Assembly: GCA_017979445.1 (NCBI GenBank)
Contig: CM030714.1
Location: 3,162,001 to 3,226,000, forward strand
DNA length: 64,000 nt
Reading direction: 5' to 3'
From: Akebia trifoliata
Lineage: Eukaryota > Streptophyta > Magnoliopsida > Ranunculales > Lardizabalaceae
Below the pieces are notes generated by a model that did not search any database, was not told where the DNA came from, and saw only the letters and a list, made by a program, of their open reading frames with translations. Below are positions 21,935 to 33,127 of this stretch, one piece after another. Position numbers and translations under genes: made by a program. The first letter of the stretch is position 1. Every line of letters starts with the position of its first letter.

Positions 21935-22110
21935 CTGAATCGTTTGCACCTAGGGTGGAGGATCGAAACCCTTCTCCTACACCCCAATACAAGCTAGTAA
22001 ACCATTATCCAAGGAATTAGCGTATAAAATATCTAAAAATTTCCTTGTATTACAACTTTTGTGGCTTGTATTGGGGTGTAGGAGGACTTCAATCCTCCAC
22101 TCTGGGGAAG
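21935..22110. mobile_element. Hairpin MITE (ggtggaggat ends)
   Basis: Long inverted repeats of about 40 bp: ggtggaggatcgaaaccc with ctacaccccaatacaagc, and the inverse cttgtattggggtgtaggag with caatcctccactc. A copy lies at 51240-51415 in the right arm, so it predates the inverted duplication. Confidence 0.75.
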
Positions 22111-22440
22111 CAAATCCTCTGTAGCACAACTATTCTGTAGCACTCTCTCCACTACTGAGAGAGAGCCATAGTATGAAAAACTAACATCACAGCCATCTTG
22201 TGATAATGGTTTAGATCTAATTTAAGAAAACAAAAAAAAACAAAAAAAAATTGCAAAAGAGTTTTTTTTTGCCAAATCCTCGTTTTTGAAAATGAACGGC
22301 CAATAAACTATGAATTTTATAAGGGTGAGATTTTACTGTATTGCTAATGTGGCACTCTTTCAACAGTCGAAACATTGCTTAGAGGGGTGCTAGAGGATAG
22401 TTTTGCTACAGAGGATCCGTTTCCCCACCCTGGGTGCATA
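22105..22440. mobile_element. Stem-loop element (cctctgtagcac ends)
   Basis: Left ggggaagcaaatcctctgta pairs with right acagaggatccgtttcccc. Also inside are gtagcactctctccact and gtggcactctttcaac. It has a counterpart at 50950-51245. It probably nests with the adjacent hairpin. Confidence 0.6.
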
Positions 22441-22566
22441 CAATCCGCATTTTTTATACGCATATTAAAATTAGAGCAAATTAGCAAAATTAGGTATAAT
22501 TTTCAAATAAATAACACATTTTGATTTTATTCATACATTACAATGAATGGAAGTACAAAACACACT

Positions 22567-22568
<2 letters not shown>

Positions 22569-22601
<33 letters not shown>
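22569..22601. repeat. (GA)n microsatellite downstream of gene 3
   Basis: Perfect GA repeat; the position is equivalent to the (CT)n at 50743-50786 downstream of gene 5 in the opposite arm. Confidence 0.95.
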
Positions 22602-22604
<3 letters not shown>

Positions 22605-22618
22605 AATAAAATAGAAGG

Positions 22619-22797
22619 AAAATGCAGAAATGACAAAAAGTATTTACTGCGATTCTCACAAGTCTGACATGGGATGTGCACATAACCATAGATGTGTTTC
22701 TTCGTGATACGAGTAAAAAACATCTATGGTAATCTATGCATGTCCACGTCAGAATTGTGAGAACCACAGTAAATTCTGTGTCACCCGGCACGACTCA
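22619..22797. mobile_element. Hairpin MITE (ttgtgagaacc arms)
   Basis: Left arm gtatttactgcgattctcac, right arm ttgtgagaaccacagtaaat; ends tgacaaaaag and gtgtcacccggcacgactc. Core cttcgtgatacgag between catagatg/catctatg stems. It is absent at the matching point of the right arm, so it inserted after the duplication or was lost there. Confidence 0.7.
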
Positions 22798-22877
22798 ATA
22801 TAGAAATGTGTATACGACTAACGAGGGTATGATCCATGTGGACAGGCTCGCTTATTATTGCTAATTTTCCAATAAGG

Positions 22878-25001
22878 TTAAGAGGGCTCTTTAGCAGAAA
22901 ACTGATCACTCAAGCCAAGGTGAGCCATCAAGAACCTTACAAACAGTAGAAGCTCTCCTCCTTTACTTAGCGACGCAGCCTGGGAAAACCCTTTGCAGTA
23001 ACTCGCAGTGTAAGATAACATCTCCACCCACACCTCACTAATGATCCTCCATTTCCTGTCCCCTGGCAATTTTTCATTAAGCACCTTCACTAGCTTAATT
23101 GCATCAGTCCAGATCTTGTCTACATGATCATTCTTTGACAGTAACATCTCACGGGCGCTCTCTGGTGTCGGCTTCAATTTTTCTCTTTGTAGCGACTTCT
23201 TGGCATCGGTACATGTGTTTTGAAATCTAATTAGTTCAGACCCCACAATTGACGACAACATTGAATGTTGCACCACTAGGAGATATAGCATGTAGTCAGC
23301 TATGTTCTTACTGATCTTCATGTAATCTGTTTGAGTATTGTCGACACTCTTGTCTGTGTCTATCTTGTAGCAGAGATCAGTCGCAATGTGCCACAATAGA
23401 AGGCTTTCATCGAATTCTACTTCTCCAATACTCCAGTCAAGTTCGTTCACAGGACAATCTGTGTTTTCGAGAACCCAATTTCCTCGACGCGAGCATAACT
23501 TCTTTATGGTCTTGGGATCGTCCTTTGCAAAATCAGATTTTCTCCTCAGCTCATTGAAAATGAAGTCTTTCATTTTTTTGGTGACTGGTATGCGTGGGGT
23601 ATGCATGTAATAATTTAGCAATTCTGTAGTGCCAGACTTCTCTAGGATCCAATTTAAAAACTTGCACCGCTTGATGAGACAAATATCAATCAAATTATAC
23701 TGTGAGATTAATTCTGACCACCTGGGCCTGTTAAGGAGGGTAAATTTCTTCAAGATGAATACAGGGATTGTAGTCCACTTATGGCGAGTAGTCATCCCAA
23801 TTAGGGAGACTATAGTCCAATCGGAGAGGATGAGCATTATAAATGATGTAATATCTAAGACAATGGTACTGATACCAACTGCATATGTTACTCCAATTTC
23901 CAAAGGAGTATAACCGGACACACCACCCCAACAGAAAAGTATGAATGATACCAAAATCAAACAGGAGCATATGCCTCGTAGAACATACCCAATGATAGAA
24001 TGCACCACGGCCGCTTTTGTATAGAGCACGTCATAGATGAATCCTAGTTCGACATCTACGACTTTGAAGGCATCTCCGGCGGATAATTTGAGAAAGAAGG
24101 ATTGACTCAATTCCCGTTCTTGGAAGCTGAAAATGGTGTTAGCAATTAGGCCCTTGAACATCTTGAAGAAATAATGACCCACCTCTACCACTTCAATGTT
24201 GTTCAGTGGTTTGATTGTGGCTAAAGAATTCTCGGGATCTTCTTCTTCCATTCTTTCTCTTACCATCATCGGCACACCAACTTCCTTCCTTGACGTGATG
24301 AGCCTTGCATAATTAGGGACTGCATCAGACTTTTTCAGTGTTAAATTCCTGAAAACATGCATGCTTGCGAGATAAAGAGCACGAGTCCGCTCTCCATACT
24401 TGATAAGTCCAGCCAAAAATATTAGTGCCATTGGGAGCATATCTTCAAAAATGAGGTCGTATACCCAGGGGATGGCCCGTCCAATAATTAAACTTGCAAT
24501 CGATACCTCGAAAATCAGCCAAAGTAAGTGCCTTAACCAAAACTCATTGTCCTCGAGAGAAAAAGAAGTGATAGTGTCAGGACCTCCAAGGTGCAATAGT
24601 AGAAATGGAGCCCAAAATGCCATGAGGTCAAAACTGGGGGGATTTAGCCGAGATTGATGTTGGTCTTCATTGCATTTATTAAAAAGGGCATTCGTATTAT
24701 TGAAGTTGATGCAAATAGAAGAGTCGCTTTCACCTTCGCTGATAAAGTTTTTGAGGGATGCACCTTGGGTGTTGAAGATGTTTCCAAGGGCTAATGCTGC
24801 TATCGAGTTGGCCAGCAAGTACAATGCCCATATTAATGGACTTAACCATTTGGAGAGTCTTCCCTTTCGAAGAGGTGCCAAGAAGATGAGTAAGAATTGC
24901 AGAGATAGACTAAATAGAACTAAAACCCAGATCTGCCATGAATTCCAAAGCTCCTTGAGATACTCAACAATGTCCAAGCTCTGTTGTGTGTTGTTAGCCA
25001 T
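22878..25001 (-). CDS. DUF4220/DUF594 family membrane protein, gene 3
   Basis: A single-exon gene of 707 codons, intact. Helices lie at about residues 24-42 and 51-73. An unusually long, Asn- and Cys-containing loop follows (residues 76-124, including CINFNNTNALFNKCNEDQ). The signature FWAPFLLLHLGGPDTIT then lies at 129-145 with LEDNEFWLRHL after it. Membrane-type segments lie near 300-325 and 335-360. The DUF594 end has SLSKGGELLLFVRFLMAHLG and stops at SDQFSAKEPS, without the EAGHARAKL tail of genes 2 and 4. Gene 5 is its duplicate in the opposite arm, with the same length class and large identical blocks such as YYMHTPRIPVTKKMK. Function is unknown for the family; membrane location is inferred. 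The ATG is the first in frame, and the 60 bp upstream is conserved in gene 5. Confidence 0.95.
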   Translation of the reverse strand: MANNTQQSLDIVEYLKELWNSWQIWVLVLFSLSLQFLLIFLAPLRKGRLSKWLSPLIWALYLLANSIAALALGNIFNTQGASLKNFISEGESDSSICINFNNTNALFNKCNEDQHQSRLNPPSFDLMAFWAPFLLLHLGGPDTITSFSLEDNEFWLRHLLWLIFEVSIASLIIGRAIPWVYDLIFEDMLPMALIFLAGLIKYGERTRALYLASMHVFRNLTLKKSDAVPNYARLITSRKEVGVPMMVRERMEEEDPENSLATIKPLNNIEVVEVGHYFFKMFKGLIANTIFSFQERELSQSFFLKLSAGDAFKVVDVELGFIYDVLYTKAAVVHSIIGYVLRGICSCLILVSFILFCWGGVSGYTPLEIGVTYAVGISTIVLDITSFIMLILSDWTIVSLIGMTTRHKWTTIPVFILKKFTLLNRPRWSELISQYNLIDICLIKRCKFLNWILEKSGTTELLNYYMHTPRIPVTKKMKDFIFNELRRKSDFAKDDPKTIKKLCSRRGNWVLENTDCPVNELDWSIGEVEFDESLLLWHIATDLCYKIDTDKSVDNTQTDYMKISKNIADYMLYLLVVQHSMLSSIVGSELIRFQNTCTDAKKSLQREKLKPTPESAREMLLSKNDHVDKIWTDAIKLVKVLNEKLPGDRKWRIISEVWVEMLSYTASYCKGFSQAASLSKGGELLLFVRFLMAHLGLSDQFSAKEPS

Positions 25002-25884
25002 CTAACTTTTGCTTTCTTTCCTATATAGTTCCTGTTCCATTTGAATGAATGTGTTTTCAGTTGCAATTTCTTACACAATGGGCACCCAACACACTAAGTA
25101 TCAACTATCAAATATTCAGAATCAAATCTTCACTACTGTATAGAGGGTTTTTGTAAATGTGAAATAACCATTGGAAGGTATCTTTAGTAGGATTTTTTTT
25201 TTTTTTTTGAGAGTATTTTAGGTAGTAAAATAAATTTTGGAGGTGTATTTAATGCATCTTAATGTTTGCGGGGCACAAGTTACCAACACCGTATAAAAAG
25301 AGAAGGTAGAGTAAGAGTGGTCCCATACCAAAATTTGGAAGACCAAAAATGCCTCTACATTTACATCATAGCATGAAAAATACAAAATGGACTTGAAATA
25401 ACTCTAAAGTAGCATTGAGAGTGTCATTGAGTGTGAAAAAACAATCGATGTTTTTTCTCGAGATACTAGTGTTACAATTCCACATCCCCAATAACCATGT
25501 TAGTTTTCAAAATTTTCAAAAGTTCTCTTAGAATATTAGATTATAAAATATGTATGATATATATTAAACGACAAAAATACTCTTACAATAATGATCCATA
25601 AATCCAAAATTTTGTAATACAAGTGCATTTGCAAATGCTAGTCTAAGATTTTAATACACAATGGAACCACGGCAATTTGATGAATTTACAAATGAATATA
25701 CATTCAAGATAAGAATACACAATGCCCTTGAGTTGAATGTAGGTTCAAAGGAAGGTCAGAATAAGAACATTCATTGACACATTGATTTTTTTTACTTATA
25801 ACACACCAAATATGATATAAACAACTGTTTAATTTTGAAAGGATTGGTTTGTTATAAGTATAAGTTGACTGTCAATAGACTCTC

Positions 25885-26560
25885 TCTAAAAAAAATTTGG
25901 AAATATTATTTAAAGGACCCTAGCAGAGGGATTTATTTATAAATAATCCCCAGGCTTTGGGCGATAGCTTGATGGTCCATTTAGTAAAATTTTTATTTTT
26001 TAATGGTCCCTCATTATTGGCAAATTCACTGCTTTTTATTTAGTGTCGAGTTCACTCTTTTTTATTTATTGTCAAACTCAACAATAAAAAGTGATTAACT
26101 CAACACAGGTAAAACCCACCCATTTTTTATTTTCAAGTTTTTTCAACTAAAATACATGGAAAGATTGACTAAAAACTTAAGATAATGATTAATTTAGATG
26201 ATTTTAAACCAAAAGAATCATTCTTGATTAATTTTTATCCACAAAAAAAAAAAAAATAATAAAAAATTGAAAGAACCCTAATTTTTTTACATACGTCTTA
26301 AAAATATTTGAAAAAACCCCTTGAAAATGACTTCTTCCTTCTTAAATCATTTATGATAGAATGAAGTCTTTGAAACTAGATTGAGATGCCAAAAATCCAA
26401 TTGTTCTGGATGAAACAGTAAGGGCATTCAATCATGAGAAATGTGGGAAATGGGGTTCAGGGACTGATTTGAAATAATTTTTTTTTATTAAATGGACTAT
26501 TAAGAGAGGCCCTAAAACTTAAAGACTAATTAGAAAGAACTCCCTCCAGAGAGTCCTTTA
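25885..26560. mobile_element. Non-autonomous element with inverted termini
   Basis: Left end atttaaaggaccctagcagagggat, right end inverse of ctccctccagagagtccttt. Contains tgtcgagttcactc and caacaataaaaagtg words. A degenerate copy is at 2620-3180 and a broken one at 47195-47530. Confidence 0.55.
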
Positions 26561-26768
26561 AGTAATTATGACCTCACTACCATATGCTAACACGCATGCT
26601 TCGCCAAACAAGACTGCTTCAAACATGCTATAACAATCGAAGATTTGTTCTAAAAATTATCAAGGGTGTTGTTAACTTGTATCCCAAGGCAGTAGGGCAC
26701 ATGGCAAGATACATTAAATACACCTTCAAAATTTATTTTACTATTTAAAATGTCCTAAATTAACAACG

Positions 26769-26790
26769 CCCCCCCCCCCCCCCACCCCCC
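26769..26790. repeat. Poly-C tract
   Basis: Fifteen C, one A, six C. A G-quadruplex could form on the minus strand. Confidence 0.9.
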
Positions 26791-27198
26791 AACAAAAAAA
26801 AAATCTATAATAATAATAAGAATAAATAATTAAAAAAATTATTTCCTACCAAAAATACCCTCAACTTTTTACTTCATAGGTGTTTTAAATGCATCTTAAG
26901 ATGGGCCCTTAGGCCATACAATATCACATGCATGCTACATATGACCCATGTCCTTTCCTCCGTTGGGAAAAAACTTTGGAATGGCCAACTCACTTCAAAA
27001 TTTTGGTAGAACCCTCTTATTTGAATTACATGTGGTGCCTCCAAGGAGGTATCCCAAATATTAATGAAAAAGTAGATATGTCAAATAAATGCAAAAAAGA
27101 CACATGTCATAATGGGAAGAGGGTTCTACTTAAATTTGGAAGCAGCCTGCACGCTTCAAAGTCGGACTCTCTCACCCATAAAAGTAAATATAAAACTA

Positions 27199-27706
27199 GT
27201 GGTGTCAATGGTAGTTGAAAATTCGAATTCAAAAAATTACATATTATCCAAAAAAATTTATATCGGATTTAAATTTGGATAGTTTTATATATTCGAATCC
27301 TTATCAAATACAGATTCGGATATTAACATTTCGAATCCAATAATATCCAATTTGAAATAATAAATGATATATATTATTTTATTTGATTCATTTATTGTAT
27401 AAATAATATAATATATATTATTTTATCTTATTTATTTATTATACAAATAATATAATATATAATAATTTTTTTTTTAAATAATGAAAAATCAGTTGGATAA
27501 AGAAAAATTATGTTTTTTATATATACAAATTATTCAAATTCTAATAGGATATTATCCGATATCCGATAAGATAATCGGATTCAAATTCGGATAGAGTTTT
27601 AGAACATCCGTTGGATTCAAATTCAACTTTGGATATCAGATAAAAATTTCAGATTCGGATTCGGATATTGTTGTATTCGAACTGAGAAGCATCCGTTGAC
27701 AACTCT
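27199..27706. mobile_element. Non-autonomous element (tggtgtcaatgg ends)
   Basis: Left tggtgtcaatggtag, right inverse ccgttgacaactc. Internal inverted repetition of attcggatat / atatccgat words. Present only in the left arm. Similar in style to 57610-58117 and 29830-30476. Confidence 0.55.
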
Positions 27707-27966
27707 ATATAAGACAATATAGGGATTACATAATTTAATGCTTTCTTAAATTTCTTAATCTGAATGAGGCTTCAGATTTTGAAGCAAAGGTTTTGCATGA
27801 TTAAGAGTTGTGTGAAGTCATGTATACCTGGCACATCAGGCATGGGATTCAACGGTTGCAGCCGTTGAGTTAATGGGTGTTTTGAATATAGCCTTCAATT
27901 TTTTTTTATTACTAGAAGAAGATGAGTGTAAATTGGTCAGTCTTTTCTGACAGGGGTGTCTAAGCT

Positions 27967-28735
27967 TAATGGCCAAAGTGCGGACTGGGTACGAGAGCGG
28001 GAAAACGAAAGCATCAAATTCAAAATTTTCTTAAAAGTGGAGAGCGTCTCCAAAGGGTTATATATTAAGTTATATGTAATATATTCAAATATCAATTTTA
28101 CTATTTTATGCTTCATTTGCTCTAATTAATCCATCACTACATACATTCTCTTGCAAAAAATACCTCTTTTACAATTTAGAAATAATAATTTTATTCATGT
28201 CCCCACCATGGTCTATAGTTGTTGTATTTTCACTCGTGCTATATACATTACTTTGTTTCATTTTCTGTACTATTTATATAACTTGACTATATCACTGTTG
28301 TTACTATTCAACTCATCATCTCCAATTAGTTACAAAAAAAAAAACAATTCTTGATCAATATAAATATTAGCAATTAAATAATCAATATATATTTTAATGA
28401 TTGAAGCTTCTTCTATTTTGAAGGATTCAAATTAATTCTATAATTGTGGTATTATTTTAATTTTTATTAATTATTACAATATTATTGTCTCTAATTAATC
28501 ATTATAAATTTATTTTTGAGGATACACGTGACTAATAAATATATTTAAGAAAAAAAAAATACTTAATGTGATATATGAAATGAGATTCTTTTATGTGAGC
28601 AGATTTTACCATTTTGTGAGCGGGTTCCCATATTTTGAGACCAAAGATTGATGAAGGATTCACACTGAAAGTACCAGAGCGAGGTTTGAGAGCGGGAATA
28701 ACACCCCTAGTAGAAAAATTGACTCACTAAGTGTT
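27967..28735. other. Insertion private to the left arm
   Basis: The right arm reads straight through the join (ggggcgtctaagatattttt, inverse of 46240-46265), whereas the left arm has 770 bp between ggggtgtctaag (27955-27966) and tttaagatattc (28725-28737). The interval begins after an aggggtgt and ends just after cacccct, so it may be an element with GGGGTGT ends. No coding sequence. Confidence 0.55.
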
Positions 28736-29769
28736 TAAGATATTCTTTAAAACTCATGGAGAAATTATCTAAAACAACCAGTGGACATTAAATTATATTG
28801 ATGACATGGAAGGCAAGGGCGACTTCGCACAATTATTGTACAAAATCTTTACATCAAATTAGGACCCATTTATGTGGGTCCAACAACCCTTAATAACTTT
28901 TGAAATCGTACTAAGTTAGTGAAGATAGCCTAATCGAATTAACAGTAATGAGTCTGTTAGCCTGAAAAAATGGGTCACACATGTGGCCTTTTTATTGGAT
29001 AACTATCAAACTCCATGGAGTGGTCCATTATAAACTGCACAGTGAAATTAAGAAGCAAGAATGTTTCATACCTTGATCGTTGGAGAGAGAGAGAGAGAAA
29101 CGCAACCGAAGATTTCGAAATCTAATTTTGGGCTTTTGGATTGTTGGGGTTCCATGGCTTTAATTTAAGCTTGAGATTGGTGGCATGGGCACGTGCACTT
29201 GTATGATTATTCTTTGCTTGGAAATAGAAAAAGTGAATGGTGTCTCTCTCTCTAACACTTTCCTTAATGGGAACTTTTTTTAAAGGGTATTTAAGTAATA
29301 AAATAAGTTCTGGCGGTGCATCTAATGCATCGTTACATCTTAACATACGTGAACAAAATATTTATGATGTGATTATTTATTTTTGTAATGGGAAAAAGAC
29401 AAAAAATTTATATCTAAATAATCCATCAACCCTATCTCCCAAAATAATACTTTTGAGAATGCTCTCCATTTTCTCATCTTCTTCACATACATGTGCTTTT
29501 GAACAGTAATTGCAATTATTTCTAAATATTTTATGATAAATAACAAATAAAGAATGATATACTCTTGATTTTGAATATTTAAATGTAATTTTTAATCTAA
29601 AATATCCTCAAAATATTAAAAAAATGATGTTAGTGTTCAAGAAAAATCATGTGTTGAGGGGATTAGAAAGGAAAATAAATCACTTGCATTGCATTAGAGA
29701 GGTTTGTAAGAAGTTAGTATACAATGATCTATATAATAAAACACAACGATAGATCCCACTCGACTACAA

Positions 29770-29809
29770 TTTTTTTTTTTTTTTTTTTTTGGGAGGGGGG
29801 GGGGGTGGG
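29770..29809. repeat. Poly-T followed by a G-rich run
   Basis: Twenty-one T, then gggagggggggggggtggg. A potential G-quadruplex on the + strand. Confidence 0.9.
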
Positions 29810-29829
29810 ATAAATGTCTTATCCAGCTA

Positions 29830-30476
29830 AGGGTGTCAAATGAGTCAGTTCCGATTTGATTCCTAAACAAATTATAACCATAATCACTATATTTTATTTG
29901 GTTTCGATTCTAAAATAAGTGAAGCCGAAACTGCCAACAATCACAGGTACCCATTGGTTTCAGTTCTAAAAACTTGAATGAGAAAAAAAAAAAAATTCAT
30001 AATCATTTTAAAAAAAAAAATTCTTCTAAAAAAAAAAACATATTATCTACAAAGTATCAATTTAATTATAATTTATTTCACTAAAAAATGATTTAATGAC
30101 TTTTTTTTTTTTTTAAATTAAAATTCATCTTCTTTACAAGTAATAAATTTTAAGAATAGATGATCCATTTTAAGCTCCAATATTTAGTCTATATGAAAAT
30201 TTGAAGAAGTTTCTATAATATATGTAAATTTTAAAATATAGGAAAAACTTTAAATTATGTATAACGTGAAAATAAAGAAAAAAATAAATCGATTTTGAGT
30301 ACCTACGGGTACTCATCAGATAGAACCTAATGGTTCCAGTTCCTATCAATTCGATTTCATATTAAACCTGGCTATAATCGATTCCAACAAAAGGGAACTG
30401 GAACTGGATTTGGAACTGGATTTTCGATTTTAGTTCCAATTTGATTACTAGTAAATAGGTACCCATTGACACCCCT
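29830..30476. mobile_element. hAT-like element (aggggtgtcaa ends)
   Basis: Left aagggtgtcaaatgagtcag, right inverse of acccattgacacccct. Inner arms ggttccagttcc / ggaactggaact. Part of it is present at 44620-44797 in the right arm, so it predates the duplication. Poly-T and a G-rich run (29791-29809) lie just before it. Confidence 0.6.
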
Positions 30477-30719
30477 ATGTCTGGCTATCATGGAATGAGA
30501 TTCACATTACTCCACTTTTTTATCTTTCTTCTTTACCCCCTTCAACTTTATTGTCTTTCCTCCCCTCTTTTAAATAATATATCTTCAATTTTACTATCTT
30601 TCATATTCTACAATTGTACCCACTTTTACAATAATACTCCTCTTATTTTACCATATTTCCCCTTTTACCTTTTTAACCCCATTTTGGATGCCTACATCAT
30701 AGGCACGGACAAACTCTAG

Positions 30720-32380
30720 TGTGGAGATAATTGGGGAATGCTAGTCAACCAGTGACGAGCTCGATGGTTTGGAATAAAAATATCGTAGAATTTGAGAATT
30801 GTAGTAGTCGAGATCAAATTAATAATTGTCAAGTTTAACAATCATAGTTGTCAAGAATAATTATTGACGATTTTAGCTAGTATAATTGTTCAGGACAATT
30901 ATTGACGTTTTAGTAATTATATAATGCTCGAGTTCAATAATAATAATTGTTAATTTCAATTGTCCAGCTCGACACTTAAAATCATTGATCTCAATAATAT
31001 TTATTATAGAACGCAATGCTGACACAATTTTACAGTTGTTGAGAGTGGTTAATAAGTATCGATCTGTGACTAAAAATCATTGTTTTAAATAACAAAACTA
31101 TAAAAAACAATAAAAGAAACCACTTGAAATTAACTCATCTAGGTGCCTGAATGTCGATCTCAACGTGAAAACCTAAATGTTGAGTTTGAATAGTTTGAGG
31201 GACAAACGATAACACAATAGGGGCAAATTTGATATTTCACTAAATTAATATGAGGGATATTTATGGTATTTATTAATGGAATAAGATCCACAATTATGAA
31301 AAACGAACTCCTATGTTCGCTCACAATTTCAATCATGTAAACATGAGATACAACAGTCAAGATAAATCTTAGAGGTATAAATATTCTTGGGATACATACG
31401 TTGTAGTGAATGTTGGACTTCATGTTCAGGAGATCAGGACAGCGAGTGAACATGAGTTTCTTCTCCATGACTATACGGATCTCAATATTTTACTAATTGC
31501 CTTTTAACTACTTAAAAAAATAATTTATTTACTAAATCCACCCTTTAGCTGACTATGTAAATAGTTTGGAATGTGTACTACCTTGGTGAATAAGATGATT
31601 TCATTGCATATTTTGATAATCACCCTTAAATTCAAAGTTGATTATCACAAAACTCAAAATCTTGACTCACTTTGACTTTATCTATGAAAATTTTAGTTGA
31701 GTCAACTGGATGTCCAATCTGACTCATTGATTTCTGAAGTGTCTCTTCTTCCATATTGTACCCTTAAGAACAATTACTTTCTTGAATAAAATGGTTCATA
31801 AAACGGGAAATACAGTTTTTCAAGTTTGTATATCCAATCACCTTAACTTCTGACAAGGCAAGTTGACTCAGCATAAAGAGAATTCAACACAAATCAAAAT
31901 AAAGAGAATTCAACGCAGAAATTGGTGTCATTTGAATCACCTACAACCATGAGTGATGATTAAAACCTTTATTATTGTTTGTGGAGCTTGATGGTATTGT
32001 TCAATGAGAAGTATTGTCCATCATTTAACACAGTGCTCACTGGTGGGGCACAATGTTTTTCAAGGGTATTTTAGTAATTTTATTAGAATTATGTTAAATT
32101 ATTATTATATTCTCTTAGGGGTATATTATTTCTCTTTTTGGTGAAAAGGTGTTGTTATTTGTAATTGTAAATTTTCTCTTCATAGTAGAATCAATGTGAT
32201 CCGTGAACATGATTACCTAATTCGTTTGTGAGATACTAAACTGCAAACTAATTCGAACACTACGGTTTGCTCTTAGATTGTGAAATAAAGTGAATTCAAT
32301 GAATTGCATTTTTGTTTATTTTACCTGTCCCTCCACTTGTTGATAATATTTGAGACATCTCCTAAAAACTTAAACTGGTA
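30720..32380. other. Non-coding part of the left arm
   Basis: No gene seen. 30720-31150 consists of gacaattattgacg / tcgagttcaataataa words; together with 31290-32330 it matches 43150-44560 in reverse. The conservation is that of the duplication and does not preserve any reading frame. Confidence 0.6.
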
Positions 32381-33127
32381 GGATATCCTTCGACCTTGGT
32401 CTTTATTAATAAACTGATGAAAAATGACCAAATACCCTCATCTCCGACCTATAAAAAATAAAATATTTGATTTTTTTTTTCTTCTCACAACTTCCATCTT
32501 CATTATCTTTTTCACTCTATTCATACTTCAACCTTCAAATTCCCTAAACTCTATCTATCGGGTTCATTCTCGAGTGGCAAACCATGAACGCAAATTTGAA
32601 CTGAGCGAATCCACAAATCAGGTAACATAGTCCGTGAATGTACCTCGATCTTAAGGGAATCACATTGAATCTGTGTTTCCGTTAGATTGCATCTTTTTTT
32701 TTTTTTTTTTGGGTCTCTTTTTGTTCTCTCGCTTGCTTCTTTTTTTTTGTTCTTTTTGATCACTTAGGATATTTCAGGTTGAGGGCTTCCATCAAAGAGA
32801 CGATTAGGCTAATTAATGGAAATACACAGATTTCCTAGAGATTAGTATCGATCTTCTAGTCGTGTAAAGTAGACATCTTCCTAGTAATACATTGAGGCTA
32901 ATGCCTAATATTAAAAGTGCATGCATTTTGGTTTCCAAGGAAACTTTCCACGCAACTTCAATTCCATGCTTTAGTTCTTTTTGTTTTTTTATTCTTGCCT
33001 TGAAGATTGTTTCCTTCACTTCTTTTTTTTTTTCCTTCTGTCTTTTCAACCCGCTTCACCTAACGCATCATGTGATTATCCTTCAAAAACAAGTTGACTT
33101 GGCCAGGTCTACTTTAAGCAAGGTGGT

